DNA from: Angelakisella sp.
GTDB lineage: Bacteria; Bacillota; Clostridia; Oscillospirales; Ruminococcaceae
Direction of reading: 5' to 3'
DNA: 10,174 nt
Assembly (NCBI GenBank): GCA_022795575.1
Contig: JAAWGY010000061.1
Coordinates: forward strand, 1-10,174
Positions within the stretch are counted from its first letter, which is position 1. Every line of letters starts with the position of its first letter. Shown piece by piece: positions 1 through 6,001 of the stretch. The notes beneath the pieces were generated by a model, which had not been told where the DNA came from, did not search any database, and saw only the letters and a list, made by a program, of their open reading frames with translations. The position numbers and the translations under genes are program-made.

Positions 1-105
1 CGCTACCGCAATCGCAGAAATCGTTTTGCACTTCGCTTTTCTTTGATTGCTGGCATCTGCAACTTTGACCGCTTTGTCTAATTTCGCAAGAGGTCTATTC
101 TTCAT
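1..105 (-). CDS. Start of an unrecognised protein gene, cut by the left edge
   Basis: An ATG at 105-103 opens a frame that stays open for all 35 codons to the window edge. It begins MKNRPLAKLDKAVKVAD, is rich in lysine and alanine, and turns hydrophobic at the edge (TISAIAVA), as if a membrane segment were starting. It overlaps the last 11 bases of ABC ATPase 1, an arrangement typical of translational coupling; the G-run just before the ATG could act as a weak ribosome binding site. Position suggests the membrane partner of ATPase 1, since these ATPases are normally followed by an ABC-2 permease, but the visible residues do not prove it. Base composition is more A/T-rich than in the neighbours. 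I do not recognise the family. Confidence 0.45.
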   Translation of the reverse strand, partial: MKNRPLAKLDKAVKVADASNQRKAKCKTISAIAVA

Positions 106-967
106 TCCCCCCAAAGTAGTAGAGAAACAGGTCCTCCAAATTAGGCTGTACCTGCACCGCCCCCGCCACCGGGGGCCGCTCCCCGATGACACGGAGGACG
201 GTGGTGCCGTTTTCCTCGTTGCGAAGGTTGCTGACATTCCAGGAGGCGGCGTACCGCTCCGCCTGGGTGGTGGGGACGCCGCACTCCCATACAAAGCCGT
301 CGATCTCGGCGGTGATGTCCTGGGGCTTTCCAAACTGGATAACCCGGCCGCTTTTCATTAGGATAATCTCCTCGGCAATAAACTCCACATCCGAGACGAT
401 GTGGGTGGAGAGGATGACCACCCGGTCCTTGGAAAAGGCGCTGATGAGGTTCCGAAACCGCACCCGCTCCTTGGGATCGAGCCCTGCCGTGGGTTCATCC
501 AGAATGAGAATTTTCGGATCATTGAGCATGGCCTGTGCGATACCTAAGCGCTGCTTCATCCCGCCGGAAAAGGTTTTTACCTTCCGCCTGCTCTCCCCGG
601 CAAGCCCCACCGCCTCCAGCAGCTCTCTTGCCCGTTTCTTGGCGGCCCGGTCCGGCAGGCCCTTTACCGCCGCCATGTAGAGGAGAAAGTCCAGGGCGGT
701 AAAGTCCGGGTAGTACCCGAAGTGCTGGGGGAGGTATCCCAGCAGGCTCCGGTACTCCTCCCCCATCTCCCGGACCGGTTTACCGTCCAGCAGGATTTTG
801 CCGGAGGTGGGCTCCTGCACGGTGCAGAAAAGCCGCATCAGAGTGGTCTTTCCCGCGCCGTTCTGGCCCAGCAGGCCATACACCCCGCTGGTCAAAGTGA
901 CGCTGATATGGTCCACCGCTGTTTTCGGGCCGTATCGTTTGGTCAGCCCGACTGTTTTCAATTCCAT
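95..967 (-). CDS. ABC transporter ATP-binding protein 1 (ABC-2 / multidrug or bacitracin type)
   Basis: This 290-residue cytoplasmic ATPase should power an ABC-2 type exporter whose membrane subunit is not in the window, perhaps the cut gene that overlaps its 3' end. Visible motifs: Walker A GQNGAGKTT (34-42), Q-loop Gln81 in LPQHFGYYP, signature SGGMKQR (134-140), Walker B KILILDEP with catalytic Glu158, D-loop GLDP and switch His189 (STH). The C-terminal ~80 residues lie beyond the catalytic core and end in LEDLFLYYFGG, as is common in this family. An earlier ATG at 1003 lies inside a hairpin and has no ribosome site; the chosen ATG at 967 has AAAGGAG seven bases upstream. The gene follows kinase 1 after 73 bases that hold a terminator-like hairpin and a promoter-like site. 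A normal Q-loop sets it apart from ATPase 2. The family call is secure; the substrate is unknown. Confidence 0.95.
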   Translation of the reverse strand: MELKTVGLTKRYGPKTAVDHISVTLTSGVYGLLGQNGAGKTTLMRLFCTVQEPTSGKILLDGKPVREMGEEYRSLLGYLPQHFGYYPDFTALDFLLYMAAVKGLPDRAAKKRARELLEAVGLAGESRRKVKTFSGGMKQRLGIAQAMLNDPKILILDEPTAGLDPKERVRFRNLISAFSKDRVVILSTHIVSDVEFIAEEIILMKSGRVIQFGKPQDITAEIDGFVWECGVPTTQAERYAASWNVSNLRNEENGTTVLRVIGERPPVAGAVQVQPNLEDLFLYYFGGNEE

Positions 968-992
968 AAAAAACTCCTTTCCGGGGAAGAAA

Positions 993-1020
993 ATACTCCC
1001 CATGGCTTCATGGAGAGTAT
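993..1020 (-). terminator. Hairpin terminator or attenuator between kinase 1 and ABC ATPase 1
   Basis: Plus-strand arms 993-1004 (ATACTCCCCATG) and 1009-1020 (CATGGAGAGTAT) pair over 12 positions around a 4-base loop. The one mismatch becomes a G-U pair in minus-strand RNA, where the loop reads AAGC. The RNA then continues UUUUCUUCC, a short U tract as expected of a weak intrinsic terminator acting on transcripts from kinase 1. In the plus direction the stem is followed by AAATTGAAG, so it would not terminate there. Function is inferred from structure. Confidence 0.6.
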
Positions 1021-1051
1021 AAATTGAAGTTTTCTATTTTCTATCTGATTT
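1016..1051 (-). promoter_or_regulatory. Promoter with paired 11-bp regulator box before ABC ATPase 1 (site A)
   Basis: Read on the minus strand, two adjacent 11-bp units, AAATCAGATAG (1051-1041) and AAAATAGAAAA (1040-1030), match each other at 7 of 11 positions. After 8 bases comes TATACT (1021-1016), a 5 of 6 match to the -10 consensus. No good -35 is present, as in promoters that need an activator. The same 11+11+8 layout occurs at 2903-2938 and 8073-8108. The stop codon of kinase 1 lies in the upstream unit, and the -10 overlaps the 5' arm of the hairpin at 993-1020. The binding protein is inferred to be an OmpR-family regulator, most simply regulator 1. Confidence 0.55.
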
Positions 1052-2219
1052 CGGCGTTGGTTCCGAAAAAAGCGGTGGCCTTTGCTCCCGCCGGTCCGTT
1101 CTCCACCTTCAGCCAACCGTCATGGTGGCGGCAAAGGGTGGTGCAGATGTATAAGCCCAGGCCAAAGTGGCTCCCCTTCTCTCCTGTAAAATAGGGGGCG
1201 GCGGCCTTTTCCAGGGCCTCCGGGGCAAAGCCGGGGCCGTCGTCCGTCATTGTAAGGAGCAGCCCGCCGTCGGCCTCCGCCAGAGTGAGGCTCACGGTGT
1301 TTTTTGCGTACCGGGCGGCGTTGGCCACAAGGTTTCCAACCACCTGGGCGACAAAAGCCCCGTCCAGGGTGAGTGACTGGGAGCCGGTCCGGTCCTCCAT
1401 GGAAAAGCCCTTCCCTGCCTGGGTACAGACCATCTCGCCGCTTTCCGCCAGGGAAGCCGCCAGAGGGGCCAAAGCCGTCGGCTGGCAGTTGGGCCGGGTG
1501 TCCTCCAGGCGGCGAAGCTGGCTCATGGTGGAGACATACTGCTCCAGCCGGGCGATATGCCGCCCCATGGTGATGGCGGTGGTCCGGGTTTGTTCCTCCC
1601 CGCTGGCCTGGAGCATCTCGTTGTAGCCTTTCAGGACGGTGAGGGGAGTCCGCAGGTCGTGGGCAAAGGCGGCGTTCAGGCGCTTGCGCTCCTCCATCTG
1701 CCGCCAGATCTCCGAGAAGTTCCGGGCCAGGGCAGCACGCATCGTCTCGAAGGAGGCGGAGAGCTGTCCCAGCTCATCCCTGCTGTAGATGGCGACGGTA
1801 AAGTCCAGGTCGTTCTGTGAGATTTTTTCCGAGGCCAGCCGCAGCTCTGCCAGGGGCCGTTTCAGCTTGTTCCGGTAGAAAAGCAGCGCCGCCCCCAGGA
1901 TGCAGAGGGCGGACCACACCGGCGTCGTCACCGTGGGCAGGGCCCGGAGGATGTCCACCGTCCGCTGGTCCTCCGGGGTGAGGGGGATGACATCGGTGCC
2001 GATGTAGGTCCCCTCCCCCAGCCGCTCCCCTCGCTCGTTGGTGAGGTAGTATTTTTCCATGGTGTTCGGGTAGGCGGCACGGATCTTCCTTACGCCCAAA
2101 TCGCACAGATTGGCTGTCATCTCGCAGAGGACCAGGGCCAGCAGAACAGCGACGGTGATGTACACCACCAGGGCCTTTCGCAGAGGGAGGTCCCGCCAGC
2201 GGCGTCTTACCGGTTCCAT
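1041..2219 (-). CDS. Sensor histidine kinase 1 (HAMP, HisKA, HATPase_c)
   Basis: This 392-residue membrane kinase should sense an envelope signal and phosphorylate regulator 1. Order: membrane helix about 14-34, a small outer loop of about 60 residues (37-98), second helix about 100-115, HAMP about 116-168 (KRPLAELRLASEKI and DELGQL), phosphoacceptor His187 in AFAHDLRTPL, N-box in GNLVANAARYA, G1 box DDGPGF and G2 box GLGLYI. All catalytic motifs are intact. The frame is open further upstream, but that stretch lies inside regulator 1 and reads as a shadow, so I take the ATG at 2219, which overlaps the regulator's 3' end by 13 bases and implies coupled translation. The small sensory loop resembles kinases that detect antimicrobial peptides at or in the membrane; the ligand cannot be read from sequence. 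The stop codon lies in a regulatory repeat (site A). Confidence 0.95.
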   Translation of the reverse strand: MEPVRRRWRDLPLRKALVVYITVAVLLALVLCEMTANLCDLGVRKIRAAYPNTMEKYYLTNERGERLGEGTYIGTDVIPLTPEDQRTVDILRALPTVTTPVWSALCILGAALLFYRNKLKRPLAELRLASEKISQNDLDFTVAIYSRDELGQLSASFETMRAALARNFSEIWRQMEERKRLNAAFAHDLRTPLTVLKGYNEMLQASGEEQTRTTAITMGRHIARLEQYVSTMSQLRRLEDTRPNCQPTALAPLAASLAESGEMVCTQAGKGFSMEDRTGSQSLTLDGAFVAQVVGNLVANAARYAKNTVSLTLAEADGGLLLTMTDDGPGFAPEALEKAAAPYFTGEKGSHFGLGLYICTTLCRHHDGWLKVENGPAGAKATAFFGTNAEIR

Positions 2220-2881
2220 TTGTAGCCGCACCCCCAAACTGTTTCCAGATAGACCCTGTCCGAGTGAACAGCCAGCTTGGCTCGTATCCTGCGGATATGC
2301 TCCGCCACCACCCCGCTGCTCCCCTCGCTGTCGTAGCCCCATATCTTCTCGTAGATGCGCTCTTTGTCAAAGACCTGGCCGGGATTTTGGCTCAGCAGCT
2401 CCACAATGTCGAATTCCTTTTTGGTCAGGGGAATTTCCTCCTTGCCGAAGAAAAGCCGCTGCTCCCCGTAGTCAATGGCCAGCTCCCCGGCAAACCGGAC
2501 CCGTGCTTGGGATTGATGCCGGGCCTCCCGGCGCAGGTGGGCCTGGACACGGGCCTCCAGCTCCACCAGGGAGAAGGGCTTGAGGATATAGTCGTCCCCT
2601 CCGGCGGAAAAGCCACGGACCTTGTCGGTGTCCTCGATCCGGGCGGTGAGGAACAGGATGGGGCAGGAAATATGGTCCCGAATCGCCTGACAGACCGCAA
2701 GGCCATCCAGGTCCGGCATGGACACATCCAGCAGGATCAGGTCCGGGGACTGCTCCGCCCGCAGGAGGGCTTCCCGACCGCTTTGGGCAGTGAGGACCTG
2801 GTAGCCCTTGCCGGTGAAAAAGCTGGCCAGCATGGCGACGATGTCCGGCTCATCGTCTACGATGAGTAGTTTGGTTTCCAT
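2207..2881 (-). CDS. OmpR-family response regulator 1
   Basis: This 224-residue DNA-binding regulator pairs with kinase 1. The receiver domain (about 3-115) has the acidic pair Asp9-Asp10, phosphoacceptor Asp52 (LLDVSMPDLDG), Thr79 (LFLTA) and Lys101 (LKPF). A winged-helix domain (about 128-222) carries the usual features, including LTKKEFDIVELL and a C-terminal ETVWGCGYKW. A GTG at 2890 is in frame, but the ATG at 2881 is preferred because AAGGAGG lies 8 bases upstream. The gene is first in the operon with kinase 1 and follows the exporter operon in the same direction after 99 bases. That gap holds site B, a paired 11-bp box with a -10-like sequence, which fits autoregulation. Similar in type to VanR- or CprR-like regulators, but I cannot assign a specific ortholog. 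Confidence 0.96.
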   Translation of the reverse strand: METKLLIVDDEPDIVAMLASFFTGKGYQVLTAQSGREALLRAEQSPDLILLDVSMPDLDGLAVCQAIRDHISCPILFLTARIEDTDKVRGFSAGGDDYILKPFSLVELEARVQAHLRREARHQSQARVRFAGELAIDYGEQRLFFGKEEIPLTKKEFDIVELLSQNPGQVFDKERIYEKIWGYDSEGSSGVVAEHIRRIRAKLAVHSDRVYLETVWGCGYKWNR

Positions 2882-2902
2882 GGGATACACCTCCTTGGAG
2901 AC

Positions 2903-2938
2903 AATACAGCAGGTAATTTTCTACTTTTTATCAACTTT
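2903..2938 (-). promoter_or_regulatory. Promoter with paired 11-bp regulator box before regulator 1 (site B)
   Basis: On the minus strand, AAAGTTGATAA (2938-2928) and AAAGTAGAAAA (2927-2917) lie head to tail and match at 9 of 11 positions. Eight bases later comes TGTATT (2908-2903), a 4 of 6 match to the -10; an alternative TATTGT lies two bases further on. The spacing equals that at sites A and C. Start of transcription would fall near the ribosome binding site of regulator 1, so the leader would be very short. Binding by regulator 1 itself is an inference. Confidence 0.5.
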
Positions 2939-2980
2939 ACCTTGCTGCCCCCAATAGAATACCCCTTTTCGCCTTGTAGT

Positions 2981-3352
2981 TCAATCTGCGGTATAACGCT
3001 TTTGGACCATCGGGGGGAGCTCCTCGTAGGACACCTCGGCCCACTCCAAAACGCCCCGGACGGGCATAACGGCGAGGCGAAGGAAAGCGCCCTCCCGCAG
3101 CTGCTTGGAGGTCCCGAAGGTCACTTCCTTTTCCTTCCCCTTTTCGTCGTAGGCCAGCAGCGTGTAGGAGTAGGGCAGGCCGCCCTTGAAATCCACAACG
3201 CCTCCCCGGCTGTGGACCTCTTCCATTTTGCTGTTGTCGATTTGGGTGTAATAGTCGGCGCTGCCCGTCCCCGACAGGAACCAGATACCAAAGCATACCA
3301 GCCCGATGAAAAGAACAGCAGCACAGATGCCAATAGTCGCTTTTTTCTTCAT
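2981..3352 (-). CDS. YxeA-like small membrane-anchored or secreted protein (DUF1093)
   Basis: This 123-residue protein begins with MKKK and a hydrophobic segment (about 6-27), an uncleaved anchor or signal peptide, followed by an outer domain. The outer part matches the YxeA family pattern I know from Bacillus and Clostridia: YYTQID after the membrane segment, SYTLLAYDEKGKEKEVTF in the middle, then LREGAFLRL and a closing WAEVSYEELP. The biochemical role of YxeA proteins is not established; they are often found beside bacitracin- or lantibiotic-type ABC exporters. AAGGAG lies 9 bases before the ATG and abuts the stop of permease C, 13 bases upstream, so it is the last gene of the exporter operon. 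It may be an accessory immunity protein, comparable in position to LanI, but that is speculation. No terminator is seen behind it. Confidence 0.85.
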   Translation of the reverse strand: MKKKATIGICAAVLFIGLVCFGIWFLSGTGSADYYTQIDNSKMEEVHSRGGVVDFKGGLPYSYTLLAYDEKGKEKEVTFGTSKQLREGAFLRLAVMPVRGVLEWAEVSYEELPPMVQKRYTAD

Positions 3353-3365
3353 ATTGATACACTCC

Positions 3366-4145
3366 TTACCAACCTTTTTTAGTAATGACTTGCTTGGGCT
3401 TTTTCACCGCCTTTGCGGCCTCCCCTTTTTGGGCGGTCACAACAAGGACAGCACAAACCAGCAGGGCGACCAGAAGACTGAACACACAAAGCAGAGGATT
3501 CCAATGCACTGCCGGATCATAGCTGCGGTATCCAACCAGCCCCATACTTGCGGTCACAGGATACAGATTTGCCAAAGTCATGTTCCCCGCCGCAAACATC
3601 CCGCCGTAGCCATAGACAAAGGCGACCACCGCTCCAATCAGGTGCCCGTTGGGAATCCGGGCGGCGATGGCAATGATTGGCAAAACCGCAAGATACAGGA
3701 ACAGGCAGTTCAGCGTAATCTGTGCCGCGGCTTGCAGGATGGCCGGCAGCGTCCCGCCGGGAAAGCCCAGCAGAAATGAGGCAGTCACGGTGAACAGGGT
3801 GCTGGCAAACCCCAGGAACAGGGCGAGCAGGCCACAGACGGTCAGCTTACCAAACAGCAGCGCAGGGAAAGACACAGGGATTGTCAGAATGTTTTTCAGC
3901 GTGTCGTCCGTCCCTTCCCGGTTGATGATATATCCGGTGATGAGGGCGATACACATGGGGAAAATGGTGGTGATGTTTTCCTTCATCACCTGTTCCGCAA
4001 AATGGGAGAAGGTCCAGACGGTGCCGTCCAGAGCGGTGGTGGTGAAGACAGTGAGCAGGACGGCCAGCAGCATCAGCAGAGCTCCTGCCCATATCATGTA
4101 ATACCGTTTTAGCTTCCAAAGCTCGGTTTTTATCGCAACCAGCAT
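3366..4145 (-). CDS. ABC-2 type exporter permease C (lantibiotic immunity-like)
   Basis: This 259-residue integral membrane protein is one of two permeases of the exporter driven by ATPase 2. About six hydrophobic segments are visible: near 15-38, 56-74, 94-122, 128-155, 165-186 and 214-238. The N-terminus LVAIKTELWKLKRYYM and the cytoplasmic motif NREGTDDTLKNILTIPV are typical of the LanE/LanG and BcrB-like permeases, as is the pairing of two permeases of about 260 residues with one ATPase. Its ATG begins one base after the stop of permease B (TGATATG), so translation is coupled; AGAGGA upstream may assist. Expected role: with permease B and ATPase 2, remove cationic peptide antibiotics from the membrane. 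The family is clear from layout and motif; the peptide is unknown. Confidence 0.88.
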   Translation of the reverse strand: MLVAIKTELWKLKRYYMIWAGALLMLLAVLLTVFTTTALDGTVWTFSHFAEQVMKENITTIFPMCIALITGYIINREGTDDTLKNILTIPVSFPALLFGKLTVCGLLALFLGFASTLFTVTASFLLGFPGGTLPAILQAAAQITLNCLFLYLAVLPIIAIAARIPNGHLIGAVVAFVYGYGGMFAAGNMTLANLYPVTASMGLVGYRSYDPAVHWNPLLCVFSLLVALLVCAVLVVTAQKGEAAKAVKKPKQVITKKGW

Positions 4146-4146
4146 A

Positions 4147-4944
4147 TCAATCGCATCCTCTCTTTTTATACAGATAGTCGATCAGAAGGATGGACAGCAC
4201 GGACATCACGCACAGAATCAAAACCGTCTGCGTGGTGGTGGGAACCAGATACTCCAGCCGGCCCACGCTCTCCCTGGCCCCATGGCGGACCATATCCCCG
4301 GCGCACCAGATGTTTAAGAGGGGAAGGGGCATCATCCAGCAGAGGAACTTGGGCAGGACCTCATAGCAGCTCTCGATAGTCAGGCTCAGAACGCTGTAAA
4401 AAACGCACAACAGAATGGAAAAGATATAAGTCTTGCTGAAAAAGACCACCAGCACCACCAGGGGCAGGGTGCCCGCCGTGATGAAGATCCCCATCTCCAC
4501 CGCCAGCCACAGCTTGTAGCCCAGCCCGCCCACCTCGGCGATGAGGCTTCCGCAGAAGATGGTGACAACGGCAGAGGCCAGGCTGAAAATTAGCCCGAAC
4601 AGAAACAGGACGACGATTTTGGCAAAAATCATATGGGTGCTGGTTACTGGGATGGTCCGCAGGTTTTTGAAGGTGTCGTTGTCCCGCTCCATGAAGAACA
4701 GCATGGCGGCGATGACGCCGATGACGCAGGGCAGGAGCAGCTCCACCCCGTAGCCCAGGACAAACTGGTAAAAATCGTCAAACAGCTGGGCTTTGGTGTC
4801 GTACCGGGCCGCCATGGCAGGAGTCAGCATCATCACGGCCAAGGGCGGGGGAAACAGGAATGCGGAGAGGATCACAAAGGGAATGAACCTTTTCCGCTTC
4901 AGCTTTTTAAGCTCACAGGAAATCAGTTTAAGCAATCCCTTCAC
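4147..4944 (-). CDS. ABC-2 type exporter permease B (lantibiotic immunity-like)
   Basis: This 265-residue membrane protein has about six hydrophobic segments (near 20-42, 66-84, 104-130, 142-168, 172-192 and 238-258). It shares with permease C the cytoplasmic element ERDNDTFKNLRTIPVTST, the counterpart of REGTDDTLKNILTIPV, so the two are diverged paralogues, as in LanE/LanG pairs. The reading frame starts at a GTG (4944) that overlaps the end of ATPase 2 by 17 bases. The ribosome site is poor there; a TTG three codons later, eight bases behind a G-run, is a possible true start. The dense overlap supports one polycistronic unit: ATPase 2, B, C, YxeA-like. Expected role: half of the membrane channel of a peptide-antibiotic exporter. 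Confidence 0.88.
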   Translation of the reverse strand: MKGLLKLISCELKKLKRKRFIPFVILSAFLFPPPLAVMMLTPAMAARYDTKAQLFDDFYQFVLGYGVELLLPCVIGVIAAMLFFMERDNDTFKNLRTIPVTSTHMIFAKIVVLFLFGLIFSLASAVVTIFCGSLIAEVGGLGYKLWLAVEMGIFITAGTLPLVVLVVFFSKTYIFSILLCVFYSVLSLTIESCYEVLPKFLCWMMPLPLLNIWCAGDMVRHGARESVGRLEYLVPTTTQTVLILCVMSVLSILLIDYLYKKRGCD

Positions 4945-5851
4945 CCCCCGTCACCCGCTTGAAGTAGTCCTCCAGGCTTTCCTCCACCGTCACCGCCTCC
5001 GAGACTTTCAGACCAGCCCGGACAAAGGCAGAGACGAGCTTGCTTGCCGGGATTTTGGTAGAGTTGACCCGCAGACTGTGGCGGTCCTCCAGGGCGAACT
5101 GGTCATCGGGAAAAACGCCTTTTAGGATTTCCGCCGCCCGCTCCGCATCGGAGACGACAAAGTGCAGGTATTTATCGCTCTTGGCCTCCAGCTCCTCAAG
5201 GCTTTCCTCCTCCAGCAGCACGCCATGGTCGATGATGCCGATGTCATCCGCCAGCAGCGCCACCTCGGAAAGGATGTGGCTGGAGATGAGGATGGTCTTG
5301 CCTCGCTCGTCGCACAGCCCCCGGATGAAAGAGCGCACCTCGGCGATGCCGATGGGATCCAGGCCGTTGATGGGCTCATCCAAAATCAGCAGCTCCGGGT
5401 CGTGCATCACCGCCAGGGCGATGGCCAGCCGCTGCTTCATCCCCAGGGAATATTGGGAAAAGAGCTTTTTATCCCGGTAGGGCAGGCCCACCAGCTCCAG
5501 GGCGTTTTGGATGGCGTTCCGGTTCTCCAGTCCCCGCAGGGCGGCAAAGATTTTCAGGTTTTCCGTTCCGGTGAGGTTGGGATAAAAGCCGGGGGATTCA
5601 ATGAGGCTGCCGATGCGGGGCAGCAGCAGCTTTTCGTTGCCCGCCAGGGACTGCCCCCATATGGACACCTCCCCGGATGTGGGCGCAGCCAGGCCCAGCA
5701 GCAGTTTCATGGTGGTCGTTTTCCCGGCGCCGTTTCTGCCCAACAGCCCGTAGATACGGCCCGGCCGGACATGAAGATCCAGCCCGTCCACGCTTTTTTG
5801 TGTTCCATATTGTTTGGTAAGCCGTTGTGTTTCGATGACATATTTGCTCAT
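4928..5851 (-). CDS. ABC transporter ATP-binding protein 2, lantibiotic immunity type (LanF/CprA/BcrA-like)
   Basis: This 307-residue ATPase powers the exporter made by permeases B and C. Motifs: Walker A GRNGAGKTT (38-46), signature YSLGMKQR (134-141), Walker B LLILDEP with Glu159, NGLDP D-loop and His192 (SSH). In place of the usual Q-loop Gln it has Glu85 in LIESPGFYPNLTG; this E-loop is a known mark of lantibiotic-immunity ATPases (LanF). That is the strongest evidence for the substrate class. After about residue 215 comes a C-terminal domain typical of the BcrA/LanF group. An in-frame start at 5887 was rejected: the ATG at 5851 has AAGGAGG 8 bases upstream. First gene of the operon, divergent from regulator 2, with four 11-bp direct repeats upstream. 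Known relatives protect against nisin-like peptides, gallidermin or bacitracin; the exact drug cannot be read here. Confidence 0.95.
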   Translation of the reverse strand: MSKYVIETQRLTKQYGTQKSVDGLDLHVRPGRIYGLLGRNGAGKTTTMKLLLGLAAPTSGEVSIWGQSLAGNEKLLLPRIGSLIESPGFYPNLTGTENLKIFAALRGLENRNAIQNALELVGLPYRDKKLFSQYSLGMKQRLAIALAVMHDPELLILDEPINGLDPIGIAEVRSFIRGLCDERGKTILISSHILSEVALLADDIGIIDHGVLLEEESLEELEAKSDKYLHFVVSDAERAAEILKGVFPDDQFALEDRHSLRVNSTKIPASKLVSAFVRAGLKVSEAVTVEESLEDYFKRVTGGEGIA

Positions 5852-5877
5852 GGCAGCTACCTCCTTTTCACGCTGCC

Positions 5878-5883
5878 AGTTTA
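5878..5883 (-). promoter_or_regulatory. Possible -10 of the exporter operon
   Basis: On the minus strand TAAACT (5883-5878) is preceded by TG one base earlier (extended -10 form, TGGTAAACT) and lies about 27 bases ahead of the ATPase 2 start. The sequence 17 bases upstream (AAGAAA) is not a -35 and falls within the 11-bp repeat array, so the promoter would depend on an activator. A 4 of 6 match only. Confidence 0.3.
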
Positions 5884-5888
5884 CCACG

Positions 5889-5932
5889 CCATCCTTGCGT
5901 TTTCTTTGAGAAAACCTTGAGAATACCTTGAG
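5889..5932 (-). promoter_or_regulatory. Four tandem 11-bp units, probable response-regulator box for the exporter
   Basis: On the minus strand, from the distal end: CTCAAGGTATT (5932-5922), CTCAAGGTTTT (5921-5911), CTCAAAGAAAA (5910-5900) and a weaker CGCAAGGATGG (5899-5889). The core CTCAAGG repeats exactly every 11 bp, one helical turn. Direct repeats of about five bases with six-base spacing are the known form of the sites for lantibiotic regulators SpaR and NisR, and 11-bp direct repeats are general for OmpR/PhoB-type regulators. The array lies just upstream of the likely exporter promoter and about 40 bp upstream of the regulator 2 -10, so it could serve both. Binding by regulator 2 is an inference. 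Confidence 0.65.
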
Positions 5933-5947
5933 TTTGCCCCTGCGGGC

Positions 5948-5976
5948 TATACATTTTTTCTACCCCGGTCTATAAT
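5948..5976 (+). promoter_or_regulatory. Promoter of the regulator 2 / kinase 2 operon
   Basis: TATACA (5948-5953, 4 of 6 to the -35) and a perfect TATAAT (5971-5976) are separated by 17 bp, the ideal spacing for the housekeeping sigma factor. Transcription would begin near 5983, giving a leader of about 20 bases with AGGAGG at 5989-5994 and a GTG start at 6002. Confidence 0.65.
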
Positions 5977-5990
5977 AAAAACTGGGGTAG
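5960..5990. promoter_or_regulatory. Inverted repeat spanning the regulator 2 -10, possible operator
   Basis: CTACCCC (5960-5966) and GGGGTAG (5984-5990) are perfect 7-bp inverted arms around a 17-bp centre holding the whole TATAAT box. The left arm lies upstream of the predicted transcription start, so the pair would not form a hairpin in this promoter's RNA; a DNA-level operator for a dimeric repressor is more likely. The right arm touches the ribosome binding site. No candidate repressor is seen in the window. Confidence 0.4.
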
Positions 5991-6001
5991 GAGGTGGTCC
6001 T

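Noticed and set aside
968..1003. Earlier ATG for ABC ATPase 1 at 1003.
   Set aside because: It falls in the hairpin stem without a ribosome site, whereas the ATG at 967 has AAAGGAG at good spacing and starts at the usual family N-terminus.
2220..2342. Upstream extension of kinase 1 to 2342.
   Set aside because: The extension lies wholly inside regulator 1 and reads as Gly/Arg/Gln-rich noise; the first membrane helix follows naturally from the ATG at 2219.
2937..3362. 141-codon minus-strand frame across the YxeA-like gene.
   Set aside because: It overlaps the well-supported YxeA-like frame, has no ribosome site, and its sequence is low-complexity (Arg/Gly/Pro-rich) as shadows of GC-rich genes are.
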